Position numbers and translations under genes: made by a program
Assembly: GCA_016699815.1 (NCBI GenBank)
Contig: CP065012.1
Span: 434,001 to 498,000 of the forward strand
Direction of reading: 5' to 3'
DNA: 64,000 nt
Source of the DNA: Chitinophagaceae bacterium
Lineage (GTDB): Bacteria > Bacteroidota > Bacteroidia > Chitinophagales > Chitinophagaceae
Notes under the pieces: generated by a model
Databases searched by the model: none
What the model saw: the letters and a program-made list of their open reading frames with translations, nothing else
What the model was told of the DNA's origin: nothing
Shown here: piece by piece, positions 51,630-61,688 of the stretch
Position numbering within the stretch: position 1 is the first letter of the stretch
Layout of the letters: every line of letters starts with the position of its first letter

Positions 51630-54600
51630 TTATTTTACAATGGTAACATAACCTGAATAAGGTTTGCGGCCACTGCCAGGTTCAATAATATAATAGTAAG
51701 TATCAATGGGCAAAGATTTGCCGTTCATAGTGCCGTTCCAGGGGATTTTATAGCCATTGGATTCATAAACTTTTTGCCCTGCCCTGGTAAATACTTTTAT
51801 TTTACATTCGGGATAAGTATCCAGGTATTTTATCACCCATTTATCATTTATACCATCTCCATTCGGTGAAAATGTATTGGGTATCCTCGGCGCTTTTAAT
51901 ATTTTTACCAATACATCGTCACTCGCTTTACAGTTTCCGGATGCCGTTACAGTTAAGGTATATACAATATCATCTGTTGCTTTTACCAATGGGTTTTTAA
52001 TAGTACTATTATTGAGGAAGCTATTACTGATGCTTAAATTATTTGTCCATAAATAAGAAAGGCTATTTCCGGTAACAAACGGATCCAGCATTAACGTACC
52101 GCCTTCCAGCATCACCCACTCTTGTCCTCGGTCTGCATCAACTGCAGGCATTGGATAAACGGTAATTGTTTTGCTAATAGAATCTACACAACCTGCCACT
52201 GATGTAAATGTATATTGCATGATATGGTTTCCTGCACCGGCAACTAAAGGATTAAACACGCCGAAAGCTGAAACGCCATTGCCGCTAAAAATTGTACCGG
52301 TAGAAGCTGACGGCATTCCCGTAGTTTCGCTCGCCTGCACTATTTGAAATGCAGGATCGGTTAAACATACCAAAGGCAAATCATCAAACTTTAGTTTGGG
52401 CTTGGCATGTACTGTTAAGGGCAAAGTTTCTTCGGTAAAACAGGTGCTGCCTGAGTAAGCAATCATCCTCACCTGGTAAGTTTTTGAAGATGGTGTATTA
52501 AACTCAGGAAATTTATGCTGGTACACTTTATTAATAAATGGGGTTTCATCTATTTCAGAAACAGCAGGCGCACCGGCATAATCCCAAAAGAGTTCTATAC
52601 GGGTAATGCTACCTGTAGTAATTGTTGAAATATTTTTTATGGCAACTGTATCGTAAGCGCAATAATTATTGCCGCTCACCGATACCAAATGTGCCTGTGG
52701 ATCGCCGCTATTGATAAATAAAACTGGCAAAGGCAGTAAGGTATCTCTGCAACCTTTATCGGTAATTACAATTTGCTGCACATTGTATGGCCCTACTAAA
52801 CTGTAGGTATGTTGTACCACAGAGCCCGCCGCCGTATTGGGATTTGAAGGAGTGGAATTTGCAGCATCGCCAAAATTCCAAAGCACTTGCTGAATTACAC
52901 TACCTGCAGGTGCATGGCTTGTATCTGTAAATTGGGCAAATGCATCCAGCAGGCAAACTTCAGGCATCACAAATCCTGCAACGGGGTTTTTATTTATAGT
53001 AATGGTTTGTTGTTTAACCAAACTTATACATCCATTACTTGTAGTTACGGTTAACTTTATGGTGTAATTACCGGGGCTGTTAAAAATATGAGAAGCTGTT
53101 GGCACAGCAGCCGTAATATTATTTAAAGTACCGCTTGACGGGTCGCCAAAATTCCAGCTATAACCGGTAATGGTTCCGGCATTGGCTACAGATGTATTTG
53201 CATTAAATACAATTGCTTCTTTTTCGCAGGTAATTGGCGCCCAGGTAAATGCTGCATCCGGCAATTTCCAAACGGTAACAGAAACTAACCCGGTTTGGTT
53301 TTGTAAACAATGTGTTGCACTTCCATCTTTTACATTTACCAGGTTATAATTAAATATTCCATCTACCATTGTGGGTACAGATAAAGTAACTGAAGTATTG
53401 CTTCCAGCTGTATTGATAGTTTGAGGCGTACCTCCATTTAAAGTATAAGTAAAAGTATATGGTGTAGAGCCGCCGGTTCCTGTAAAGGTTATTAAAGGCT
53501 GTGTTGCATTTTGACAAACGGATGCATTTCCGCTAATGTTTGCCGCAGGCAGTGGATTAACGGTAATAATTGTAGTATTACCTGTTGTATAAGTCCTGTT
53601 ACATTGATTAGCGCTGCCTTCTGTAACTGCAAGTAATGTATAAGTATAGGTACCCGGAATATTTGTAGGCGCCAATATGTTTACACTATTACTTGAGGAT
53701 GTGGTTTGAGCAGTTAATGCTGGTCCGCCATTTAATGTATAGGTAAATTTATAAGGCGCATTGCCACCGGAGCCAGTAAAAATTACCTGCGGTTGTATTG
53801 CATTTTTACAAACAACAGTTGTACCTGTAATAGTAGCTGCAGGAAGGTCTTTTACAGTAACTGTTGCTACTGAAGTGAGATTATTACTGCATAAAGCCGG
53901 GCTTGCATCGGTTACACTTATTAAATTGTAATTCAATACAGCAGCAACTGATGCAGGAACAGTAACTGTTGCCGTATTACTAGTAGCTGCTGATGAAACC
54001 GTTTGAGTTGCCCCACCATTTATGTTATAGGAAAAACTGTATGGTGGTATCCCGTTGCTTCCGGTAAAAGTGAGTGTAGGCGCTGAACCGTTTAAACAAA
54101 TAGTTGTAGTACCTGTAACTGTTGCAGATGGTACCCTGCTCACCGTTACTGTTACCGTATCTGCTACTGTTTTTGAACAGGTATTCGGGCTACCTTCCCT
54201 TACACTCAATAAAATATATTTAAAAGTGCCGATTGTGTTAGTAGGAACAGGCAATGTTACACTATTGCCCGAAACAGTAGTAATACTTTGCACCGCTCCA
54301 CTGTTTATTTTATAAGAAAAAGTATAAGGCGCTGTTGCTCCCGATCCTGTAAATGTAATATTGGGTGATACTGTATTCTGGCAAACATTGGCATCTCCGG
54401 AAATGGTAGCTGATGGCAATGCCCTTACAATAACAGGAACTGTAACTCCTGTAACCGGCTTAGTACATGCAACTGCACTACCTTCCTGAACCTGTGTAAT
54501 GGCGTAAGTAAAGGTACCTGCATTAGCAGTGGAAACCGGTAAATTTACCGCATTGCCTGCAGTAGTTGAAATGGTTTGAGGTGTTCCACCATTAATTGTA

Positions 54601-56990
54601 TAGGTAAATGTATAGGGAGCAGTAGCACCTGCGCCTGCAAAAATAATATTGGGTAACGGCCCGTTTTGACAAACAGATGCTGTTGATGCACTTAAAGCTG
54701 CATTGGGCAATGGCTTTACAATTACCTGTGCGCTTCCGGTTTGGTTTCTTGCACAAAGAGCAGAGCCGGTATTTTCTACTTTTACCAAAGAGTAAGTAAA
54801 AGTTCCGGCTGTAGCTGTAGGTACAGTTACCGTAGCAATATTTGAAGTACCAGTAGTAGTAACCGTTTGAAGCGGCCCACCGTTTAACCTATACGTAAAC
54901 ATGTAAGGCGCCGTTCCACCAGAGCCGGTAAATGTAATTACAGGTGAAGTGGAATTTAAACAAACAGTTGTAGCACCGCTAACGCCTGCCGAAGGCAAAT
55001 CGGGTATATTAATTACAAAAGGCAATGTATCTGTAACACAACCGGCAGTAGTGATAGTTGAAAACTGTACGGTATGGTTTCCGGGTGTTGAAAATAAATG
55101 AGCAGGGTTTTGTAAAATGGATAGATTGGTTACTCCACTTCCAGGGTCGCCAAAATTCCAATACCATTTATATAAAGGCTTGGTACCAGGTGGCGTAATA
55201 TCATTAAATTGAACTGTTTCGGCAATACATACCGGCGTGGTAAACGAAATATTGGGAACCGGCGGATCTGAAATATCGAGGTCAAAATTCAATTCCTGTT
55301 CCGTTCCGCAACCTTCGGGGTTAGGTGCATAAGTATAAATTGTTACCGGGAAACTGCCTACCGTAAAAAAAGTATAAAGTGCAGGAGCAGAATACCAGTA
55401 AATCTGTTTGCCGTTTACTACGGTTATAGAATCTGGTGGAACAGCAGGGCTTGGTGGATTATTATATATCGTAGTAACCACTGGCGGAGAACCGGGCAAA
55501 CTGGTAAAATCCCATTTTATAGAATCTGCCATATATGGCAATGAAATTTTAAACTTAAATGGAGAATTAGTACACACAGATGGTGTTGGCTCAATACCAT
55601 AAAGCATAGATACGCCAACGGTTTGGTACAGGTCTATAACATTAGTACCTGCAGAAAATGCATACGATTCATAATTGGTGCCAAAGCCATAAGCAATAGC
55701 ATTAAAGCCACTATCTGCCTTTAACCTATACGAACCCGAGCCGGGAAAAATTTGCTTTAAATAAGAATAACCCGGCATTGCAGCAAATGCCTGCCATGTA
55801 CCGCTTGGTGCAGCGCCATTAATAGTAAAACTAGGTATTGCTATAGTTTTTAGAAGAATATTTACATACTGATGTGTAATGTTTTGCTGGCTTGATGAAA
55901 AAATTGTAATGTCACTTATATTTTGCTCCACCGGGTTAAGGATTACCATATCCGGGTCACCATATCCACCACCTCCACAATCCAGCGAAGGCATGTACTG
56001 GGCAACACATACCGGCTTATCTGCGGTAATATTTACAGGGCCGGTATAAAGGGTTGGGTTGGAAATAAAAGCATTGGGATAAATATCACCCGCATTTAAG
56101 GTTGCAGTTAAAACTCCATTAAAATATACAGTGGTATTATCTTCAGATGCCATTACCCTCAATGCGTTTCCGTTGGGATAATCTGCCGTAGGAATGAAAC
56201 CAAAATTTTTGCCCCATGTGGTAATTGGGTATAATTGCTGAAATAAGGGATCGTAAGAACTTCCGGCACAGGTAGCGCTACCAAATGTAATATTTGAGCT
56301 GCCCGAAAATACAGCTATAGGAAAACATCCGTTTGAACCAGATGCAATAGATTCAATTAATGTGCCCGTAATATCTTCAGTAGCCTGGTATTGATACATA
56401 TCTCCGGCAAGCGGTAAATTAATATCGAATGATGGGCCAACCACTCCGTTCAATCTTGGTGTAACCCTCACTAATGTATTGGGCTTTGTGGCAATTACCT
56501 GAAACTGCGACCTGGCCAATTGGCCCGAACCATCTACCCCATCCTGAGTAAAACTTATTGCCCTGTATTTTTTTCCTAAAACTGATGTGGGCAAAAGCAA
56601 CGTTGCCGCACTCCTTGCCTGGCCCCAAAGCTGTGCATAAGCTACAACTGCAGGCTGGCCGGGGTTTACTTTTACTTTAATTGACTTTTGAATTACCATA
56701 CCCGATTGGGCATTGCTGATATGCGCCACTGAATGTGGTACCTGTATTTGTTGAAGGCCATTTGCTGCAATACTAAAATTTGCTGTAAAAGCACCGTTGG
56801 CCATAGTTATTGTTCCGGAACTGGCCCTGTCGGATGTTATCCAAATGCTTAAAGTTGCCAAAACATTGGCGCTGGGTACATGGTTTGGAAAACACAGGTA
56901 AAACTCCTTGCCTTTATTGGAAAAATTTTGTGCAAAAATGCCTGAACTAATCAATAAACAGCAGGTAATTAATTGTAAAACTTTTTTCAT
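51630..56990 (-). CDS. giant T9SS type B surface protein with SprB-like repeats
   Basis: 1786 residues with a signal peptide (MKKVLQLITCCLLISSGIFA). The N-terminal 450 residues (NKGKEFYLCFPNH and so on) resemble the IgGFc-binding/adhesion module seen in Bacteroidota surface proteins. Then PKD-like domains (WNFGDPGSG), six repeats of about 95 residues, further PKD domains, and a C-terminal gliding-motility-associated (CHU_C, type B) sorting domain, IPNTFSPNGDGINDKW to YYYIIEPGSGRKPYSGYV. It should be exported by T9SS and held at the surface. The PorP/SprF gene directly downstream supports this. Likely adhesin or gliding-related. Confidence 0.9.
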   Translation of the reverse strand: MKKVLQLITCCLLISSGIFAQNFSNKGKEFYLCFPNHVPSANVLATLSIWITSDRASSGTITMANGAFTANFSIAANGLQQIQVPHSVAHISNAQSGMVIQKSIKVKVNPGQPAVVAYAQLWGQARSAATLLLPTSVLGKKYRAISFTQDGVDGSGQLARSQFQVIATKPNTLVRVTPRLNGVVGPSFDINLPLAGDMYQYQATEDITGTLIESIASGSNGCFPIAVFSGSSNITFGSATCAGSSYDPLFQQLYPITTWGKNFGFIPTADYPNGNALRVMASEDNTTVYFNGVLTATLNAGDIYPNAFISNPTLYTGPVNITADKPVCVAQYMPSLDCGGGGYGDPDMVILNPVEQNISDITIFSSSQQNITHQYVNILLKTIAIPSFTINGAAPSGTWQAFAAMPGYSYLKQIFPGSGSYRLKADSGFNAIAYGFGTNYESYAFSAGTNVIDLYQTVGVSMLYGIEPTPSVCTNSPFKFKISLPYMADSIKWDFTSLPGSPPVVTTIYNNPPSPAVPPDSITVVNGKQIYWYSAPALYTFFTVGSFPVTIYTYAPNPEGCGTEQELNFDLDISDPPVPNISFTTPVCIAETVQFNDITPPGTKPLYKWYWNFGDPGSGVTNLSILQNPAHLFSTPGNHTVQFSTITTAGCVTDTLPFVINIPDLPSAGVSGATTVCLNSTSPVITFTGSGGTAPYMFTYRLNGGPLQTVTTTGTSNIATVTVPTATAGTFTYSLVKVENTGSALCARNQTGSAQVIVKPLPNAALSASTASVCQNGPLPNIIFAGAGATAPYTFTYTINGGTPQTISTTAGNAVNLPVSTANAGTFTYAITQVQEGSAVACTKPVTGVTVPVIVRALPSATISGDANVCQNTVSPNITFTGSGATAPYTFSYKINSGAVQSITTVSGNSVTLPVPTNTIGTFKYILLSVREGSPNTCSKTVADTVTVTVSRVPSATVTGTTTICLNGSAPTLTFTGSNGIPPYSFSYNINGGATQTVSSAATSNTATVTVPASVAAVLNYNLISVTDASPALCSNNLTSVATVTVKDLPAATITGTTVVCKNAIQPQVIFTGSGGNAPYKFTYTLNGGPALTAQTTSSSNSVNILAPTNIPGTYTYTLLAVTEGSANQCNRTYTTGNTTIITVNPLPAANISGNASVCQNATQPLITFTGTGGSTPYTFTYTLNGGTPQTINTAGSNTSVTLSVPTMVDGIFNYNLVNVKDGSATHCLQNQTGLVSVTVWKLPDAAFTWAPITCEKEAIVFNANTSVANAGTITGYSWNFGDPSSGTLNNITAAVPTASHIFNSPGNYTIKLTVTTSNGCISLVKQQTITINKNPVAGFVMPEVCLLDAFAQFTDTSHAPAGSVIQQVLWNFGDAANSTPSNPNTAAGSVVQHTYSLVGPYNVQQIVITDKGCRDTLLPLPVLFINSGDPQAHLVSVSGNNYCAYDTVAIKNISTITTGSITRIELFWDYAGAPAVSEIDETPFINKVYQHKFPEFNTPSSKTYQVRMIAYSGSTCFTEETLPLTVHAKPKLKFDDLPLVCLTDPAFQIVQASETTGMPSASTGTIFSGNGVSAFGVFNPLVAGAGNHIMQYTFTSVAGCVDSISKTITVYPMPAVDADRGQEWVMLEGGTLMLDPFVTGNSLSYLWTNNLSISNSFLNNSTIKNPLVKATDDIVYTLTVTASGNCKASDDVLVKILKAPRIPNTFSPNGDGINDKWVIKYLDTYPECKIKVFTRAGQKVYESNGYKIPWNGTMNGKSLPIDTYYYIIEPGSGRKPYSGYVTIVK
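53262..55007 (-). repeat. six tandem SprB-like repeats in the adhesin gene
   Basis: Units of about 290 bp, each encoding (L/V)P-A-(I/V)(S/T)G---VC(Q/L/K)N---P-I-FTG(S/T)GG-APY-F-Y--NGG--Q, then a TV-- strand and a closing cysteine. All differ from one another at many residues but keep the same length and spacing, so the array has diverged beyond easy slippage. Confidence 0.85.
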
Positions 56991-57110
56991 TTAAGTGGAT
57001 GTAACTAAATTAATAGTCAAGGAGTAAAATATTTTTGGAACAATACATTAATTGAACGTCTAAATTACCACTTAAAATCCAAAATTTATAGACAATTTGA
57101 AGAGCGGAAA

Positions 57111-57144
57111 ATAAAAAAAGGGCCGTATAGAAATACCGCCCTTG
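57111..57144 (-). terminator. intrinsic terminator after the small secreted protein gene
   Basis: AAGGGC-GTAT and ATAC-GCCCTT arms (57118-57144) form a long stem with one internal mismatch and a 4-nt loop; on the minus strand it is followed by T7 then ATTTT. Two more hairpins (AGAACC-TTTTT-GGTTCT near 57148-57164 and TTAATAAACC-AAC-GGTTTATTAA near 57188-57210) lie between it and the stop. Confidence 0.75.
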
Positions 57145-57214
57145 TTAAGAACCTTTTTGGTTCTGTAACCCCCAAAGAAAACCTCTTACTTAATAAACCA
57201 ACGGTTTATTAAAA

Positions 57215-57567
57215 TTATTTTGATAAGCTTTTGGCTTCTACAGCAAGTACCATGTAGTCATTTTCCATTTTCCAAACCTGAAAATATTTAACAGCTTTAC
57301 TTATTTTATTGAGTTTTTGCTTGAATCTATAGGTTCCCTTTTCCTGGGGATCTGCACCCCATACATAACCTATGGCAATGTAATCTTTACCGTTTTCACT
57401 TGCCTGTACCACCCATTGGGTATCATCAGTAGCAGTTTTATCCTGCCATTCCATAAATAATTCATTGTTTTGGGTAGTTAATTTAAGGCCATTAGCGGAT
57501 TTGGTTTCCTGGGCTTTAACGTTTGTACCTGCAAGCAGGATCAAACAGATATAAAATATTTTTTCAT
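57215..57567 (-). CDS. small secreted protein, frameshifted at the start
   Basis: A protein of about 117 residues I do not recognise. The annotated long frame begins with an unlikely N-terminus, but an ATG at 57565-57567 followed by A6 gives MKKIFYICLILLAG, a perfect signal peptide, if the A run is read as A7. The stretch from this ATG to the stop is 353 bp, one base short of 118 codons, as a single missing base predicts. The mature part (LFMEWQDKTATDDTQWVVQA, AIGYVWGADPQEKG) is beta-rich with fibronectin-like Trp/Tyr residues. A terminator lies 70 bp downstream. Confidence 0.6.
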
Positions 57568-57607
57568 TTGTTCCATTGTGTTTTAAAATCATTATAGTTA
57601 AATACAA

Positions 57608-58628
57608 TGGATATTGGGACTTAAATAGCCTATAGCTTTGATAGTTAAAAGAGGCAGGCGAAATTATTTTACCCTTACAGGCTGCAATATTAAAAGTATA
57701 GTTTGAGGAAAAAAAGTTAACGTTATATACCTGCCCAAATATTCAAGAGAAAGATTGGAAGATTTCCAAATAAGTGTAAAAGTGTATTTCATTTTCTGTG
57801 GTTTAAAATTATTAAAACTTAGCCTGGTTTATATGTTGAAAATTTTTCAACTGCATAAGAAGATTGGTGGTAAGAACCGGAAAGAGCGAGGTAAGCTTTT
57901 GCCGTAATTCTGATGCAAACATAGTATCCATTTTTGCAAATCCAAAGTTTTGAACAGTAATTTCCACATATTTAGAGTATAAATATCATTACCAGTATAG
58001 ACGCTTTGAAATTTTTTATCAAATCGCTAAATTTTGTAAATTTTTCAAAATAAAATATCATTTATAGAATATTCAGTGCTTTTATTAGCTATAACTTAAA
58101 AAATATACATAAGTACTCAAGCGGAAAAATTTATTTGCCACATTGTCATTAAATATAAACTACAGTTCAAAAATACATTAATCCGTGGTTTATCCATTTT
58201 TATGCATCTGTCTTCAGTTCAATTATTTCGCAGAAAGTAGGGTAGCATTGCAATTTTAAGTGTGTATTTTGTTTAATGTAAAAATTTATATCAATTATTT
58301 ATTTATATTAAATCAATATTCATTTGAAAATCTATACTTTATATAACTATTAAAATATTACATCTAATATGTTGAATATATCTATCCCTCATATTCTTAT
58401 AAGTCAGTTTACGCTAAAAAATTACTAAAATTAATATATATATACATATAAATAAACATTTAAAAATCAAATTGTTATCATTTTTATATTTTACTTATTT
58501 TTTTAGGTTAAATATTTTTATACTATTTAAAAGTTTTTGTGTTCGCATACTAATAATATTAGATTGTATTTTTTTATAATTAACAAAGTTGAATGTGCTT
58601 ATCCACTATTTTTGCATAAATAACTTGA
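57608..58628. other. 1-kb A/T-rich region without a clear gene
   Basis: Very A/T-rich, with long runs of T and A and no frame over about 60 codons of plausible composition. A minus-strand frame ends at about 57807 and encodes KYVEITVQNFGFAKMDTMFA and onward to NQAKF; it may be a gene remnant. An inverted repeat GTTGAAAA-T-TTTTCAAC lies at 57835-57851. A -7 box TATTTTTG at 58607-58614 is 15 bp before the LEA-like lipoprotein gene. Confidence 0.4.
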
Positions 58629-59093
58629 ATGAAAAGGCCTCTTCCCTATTTTTTCTCCCTTCTATTTTCGATTATCGTTTTTATGTCATCTTGTCGTAAT
58701 ATCAAAGATTTAGAATTTAGGGATTATGAAAATATGCGCCTTGAAAATTTAGGTTTCTCCTCAACAAGGCTTCTGGTAGATTTAATTTATTATAACCCCA
58801 ATAATTTTGGAATGCAGTTAAATAATACAGATTTGGACATTTTTATAAACGATAAATTACTGGGTCATTCCAGCCAGGATTTACAGGTTTCTATTCCCCG
58901 ACGAAAAGAATTTACCCTTCCAATGGTAGTAGATATAGATATGAAAAACCTGCTTAAAAATGGTTTAACGGCGTTTACAAACAAAGAAGTAAATGTGCGG
59001 TTAATAGGAAAAATTAAAGTGGGTAAGGGCGGTATTTATAAATCCTTCCCGGTAGATTATACTTCCAAACAGGTATTCTCTTTTCTTAAATAG
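58629..59093 (+). CDS. LEA type 2-like lipoprotein
   Basis: A 154-residue predicted lipoprotein (lipobox FMSSC, modified Cys 22). The mature part (ENLGFSSTRLLVDLIYYNPN, NFGMQLNNTDLDIFINDKLLG, RRKEFTLPMVVDI) matches the LEA14/water-stress (WHy) beta-sandwich seen in many bacterial lipoproteins. A role in membrane or stress protection is likely for the family but not shown. It converges with the HMA-domain gene over a shared terminator. Frame intact, unlike its right-hand neighbours. Confidence 0.8.
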   Translation: MKRPLPYFFSLLFSIIVFMSSCRNIKDLEFRDYENMRLENLGFSSTRLLVDLIYYNPNNFGMQLNNTDLDIFINDKLLGHSSQDLQVSIPRRKEFTLPMVVDIDMKNLLKNGLTAFTNKEVNVRLIGKIKVGKGGIYKSFPVDYTSKQVFSFLK

Positions 59094-59156
59094 CCGGAGG
59101 ATTAAGTATTTTATACTTTGTATGCAATATTGTTAAATTGAAGAAACTAAAGACAC

Positions 59157-59186
59157 AAAAAAAGCCACCAAATTGGTGGCTTTTAG
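59157..59186. terminator. bidirectional terminator between the LEA and HMA genes
   Basis: AAAAGCCACC (59160-59169) and GGTGGCTTTT (59175-59184) form a 10-bp stem with a 5-nt loop, with an A run before and T run after, so it works on both strands between convergent genes. Confidence 0.85.
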
Positions 59187-59200
59187 CTACTAAGAAATTT

Positions 59201-59576
59201 TTATTGTTTTTCGTCTGCTACAACGGGTTTAGCACCCTGGTCTTCCGGTTTTTTGCAACATTTTGGAAGTTTAGCATAAGCTTCGGGAACCGCTGTTACA
59301 TCATCAGCATCATACCCTACTGTTGCTATTTGGGCTTTAATATTTTCAATATTGGTACGGTCTGTAATCCATGAAACCGATGTGGTTTTTTTTTTTTACG
59401 TTTACTTTTACAGCAGTTACACCTTCGGCCCGGGATAAATACTTTTCAATTTTACCCTTGCACATATCACATTGTATAGTAGGTGTATTAATTACCGCCT
59501 TATCTGTGATTTTTTGTGCATTTGCCGATAATACAAAACCTGTAAGGGCAAGCACTAATAGTTTAAAATGTTTCAT
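59201..59576 (-). CDS. secreted heavy-metal-associated domain protein, frameshifted
   Basis: A signal peptide (MKHFKLLVLALTGFVLSANA) precedes an HMA domain with the metal-binding pair PTIQCDMCKGKIEKYL (CxxC). The frame then breaks at an A12 run (59386-59397). Dropping one A restores TTSVSWITDRTNIENIKAQI and a Cys-containing tail (LPKCCKKPEDQ). The length is one base over a whole number of codons, as expected for one inserted base. It is likely a copper- or other metal-binding periplasmic protein of 124 residues. Confidence 0.75.
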
Positions 59577-59603
59577 TCTTTAAAATTTTGGCATAAAAAT
59601 ACC

Positions 59604-60235
59604 TCATTTGCCCCAATTTTCAGGTGATTGGCGCCAGTTTAACAAAGAATTGAACTGATCTTGCGTTACCAATCCTTTTTTAAAGGCAATTTGTAACAAT
59701 GCATCGTAGTTACTTAATGAAAAATTAGTTATTGCCTCCTTTTCGAAAGAATCCCGGGCCTGCTCAAAACCATAAGTAAATAAAGATACCATACCCACTA
59801 CCTGCATACCTGCCAGCTTAATAACTTCACACACCTGTAAACTGCTTTTTCCGGTAGAAATCAAATCTTCAACTACTACAACCTTTGCACCGGGTACAAT
59901 ATTACCTTCTATTTGGTTGCCTAGCCCATGTTCCTTTGGTTTTGGCCTCACATAAATAAACGGTAGCTTAAGTTGGTCAGCCGCCATTGCTCCCCAGGCA
60001 ATTCCTGCAGTAGCAACAGCAGCCAGTATTTCCGCATCGGCAAATTTTTCAAAATTACATTGCATAATTCACTTTTTACATAATCCCGTTCATAAGGAAA
60101 AGAAAGCAGCTTACGGTTGTCGCAGTAAATTGGGCTTTTCCAGCCACTTGCCCAGGTAAATGGGATGCTTACATTTAATTTTACTGCATCCACCTGCAAT
60201 AGTTTTTCCGCTACAACCGATTCATTTGCCAGCAT
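59604..60235 (-). CDS. pyrE: orotate phosphoribosyltransferase, frameshifted
   Basis: Transfers phosphoribose from PRPP to orotate in UMP synthesis. The first frame (from ATG 60233-60235: LNVSIPFTWASGWKSPIYCDN and the RDYVKSELCNV block) and the second (FADAEILAAVATAGIAWGA, then the PRPP motif VVVVEDLISTGKSSL) overlap. They join as KKFADAEIL if the T5 run at 60045-60049 is read as six. Total length is one base short of 211 codons, consistent with a single missing base. A TATCTTTG -7 box is 20 bp upstream. Confidence 0.9.
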
Positions 60236-60334
60236 AATAAATACTTGATTTTATCAAAGATAAGGAGCGCAAGGTTAAATGCATATACGTATATTGTCCC
60301 AATTGCATACTTTTATTGCAGCAAATTTACCGGC

Positions 60335-60972
60335 ATGGAAATAAAAATTTATTTTTGGAAAAACCCGTTTATTTGTGTGATGTATTAAATGCCAGCCACA
60401 AGGCATTACTCAAGCACCCAGATACAGTTTTTATAGATGAAGTATCCACTCCTGCCATCCATACTTTACTTCATGAAATTGCAAAAGATAATTTACATGC
60501 AGGCATCTTGCTTTTCCCGGATTTACAAAAACTCAAAAAAAATGTTTTTCAGGAATTTTAAAATAGTAGAAGCTGCCGGCGGTATTGTGCAAAACGAAAA
60601 TAAAGAAATACTTTTCATTTACAGGCGCAACAAATGGGATTTACCCAAAGGCAAAATTGAAAAGAAAGAACTGCCCGAAAATGCCGCAGCAAGAGAAATT
60701 GAGGAAGAGACCGGGATTAAAACCTTTATTTTAAAAAGAAAATTGGCAGTACATTTCATATCTATAACGAATATGGCAAGTCAATTCTAAAAGAAACGCA
60801 TTGGTTTTATTTTACGTCTCCCAATCAGGAGGCTGTGCCCCAAACGGAAGAAGATATTACTGAGGTAAAATGGTTTAAAACCCGTGATATTAAAGTTCCT
60901 GCATCCAACACTTATGAAAACATTAAAGAAATCCTGCATCGTTTTTTGATGAACCGTAGAATTGAACGATAA
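60335..60972 (+). CDS. NUDIX hydrolase with N-terminal extension, three frameshifts
   Basis: The product of about 212 codons, reassembled from four pieces, begins MEIKIYF and reads EKPVYLCDVLNASHKALL, then DLQKLKKMFFRNFKIVEAAG, the NUDIX box GKIEKKELPENAAAREIEEE (GX5EX7REUXEEXGU), KRKIGSTFHIYNEYGKS and ETHWFYFTSPNQEAV. Breaks lie at T5 (60352-60356, one short), A8 (60535-60542, one extra) and A4 (60739-60742, one short). The net one-base deficit over 638 bp agrees exactly. It cleaves a nucleoside-diphosphate-linked substrate not determinable here. Transcribed divergently from pyrE. Confidence 0.8.
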
Positions 60973-61005
60973 CCATTACCAAAATACTAAAGTGAACTGC
61001 TGTGA

Positions 61006-61481
61006 ATGAAAAATTTTTTACGCCTTACCATACATCCTTTTAAACTCCTCATTTTTCTTTTTAAAAATTTGCCCAGCGCATTTTCAGTGGTGTAAGGGTA
61101 CAATATGTTGATGGCGATAAATGCGTAGTAACCGTTCCCTATAAATGGTTTTCCCGCAACCCTTTTCGCAGTACTTATTTCGCCTGCCTGTCTATGGCTG
61201 CCGAAATGAGTACAGGCGTTTTGGCCATGGGCCACAGCTATGGGCAAAACCCTCCTTTAAGTATGCTTGTATTAAAAGTGGAAGGTACATTTAGTAAAAA
61301 AGCAACAGGTATTACCACTTTTACCTGCGATGAAGGAAAGCGTATTGCTATGGCCATTAAAGAAACAGTATCCAGTGGAAAAAGTGTTTCCGTAACAGTA
61401 AGGGCTGTAGGTAAAAACAAAATAGACGAACTAGTGGCCGATTTTTTATTTAACCTGGAGCTTCAAAGTAAAAGCGCATAA
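61006..61481 (+). CDS. DUF4442 hotdog-fold protein, one frameshift
   Basis: ATG 61006 starts MKNFLRLTIHPFKLLIFLF then NLPSAF, and the next frame continues FSGVRVQYVDGDKCVVTVP, RNPFRSTYFACLSMAAEM and the conserved DEGKRIAMAIKETVSSG region. The two join if T4 at 61081-61084 is read as five; the 476-bp length is one base short of 159 codons. DUF4442 members are hotdog-fold, thioesterase-like proteins of unknown substrate. Confidence 0.75.
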
Positions 61482-61612
61482 AATAAATAGCCGGTAACGT
61501 ATTTTCTGCTGCATTAAAACATGCTTACAACCCGTTTTTAATACAGCCTTACCAAGTTTTAAGCAATCAGCAGGTAATGATATCCTGTAAAAGCAATTCC
61601 ACTATAAATTCT

Positions 61613-61620
61613 TAATTTTG
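61613..61620 (+). promoter_or_regulatory. -7 promoter element of maeB
   Basis: TAATTTTG exactly matches TAnnTTTG, 68 bp before the maeB ATG. No TTG is found at -33. Confidence 0.35.
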
Positions 61621-61688
61621 CCATCATTATTGCCGGGTTTTAAAAAGTAAGCATTAACCATTTTTGAAACCTGCTGGTAAATATTTAT

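Noticed and set aside
59138..59374. Plus-strand 78-codon frame over the terminator and HMA gene
   Set aside because: It spans the terminator and the antisense of a conserved HMA-protein tail; no start context.
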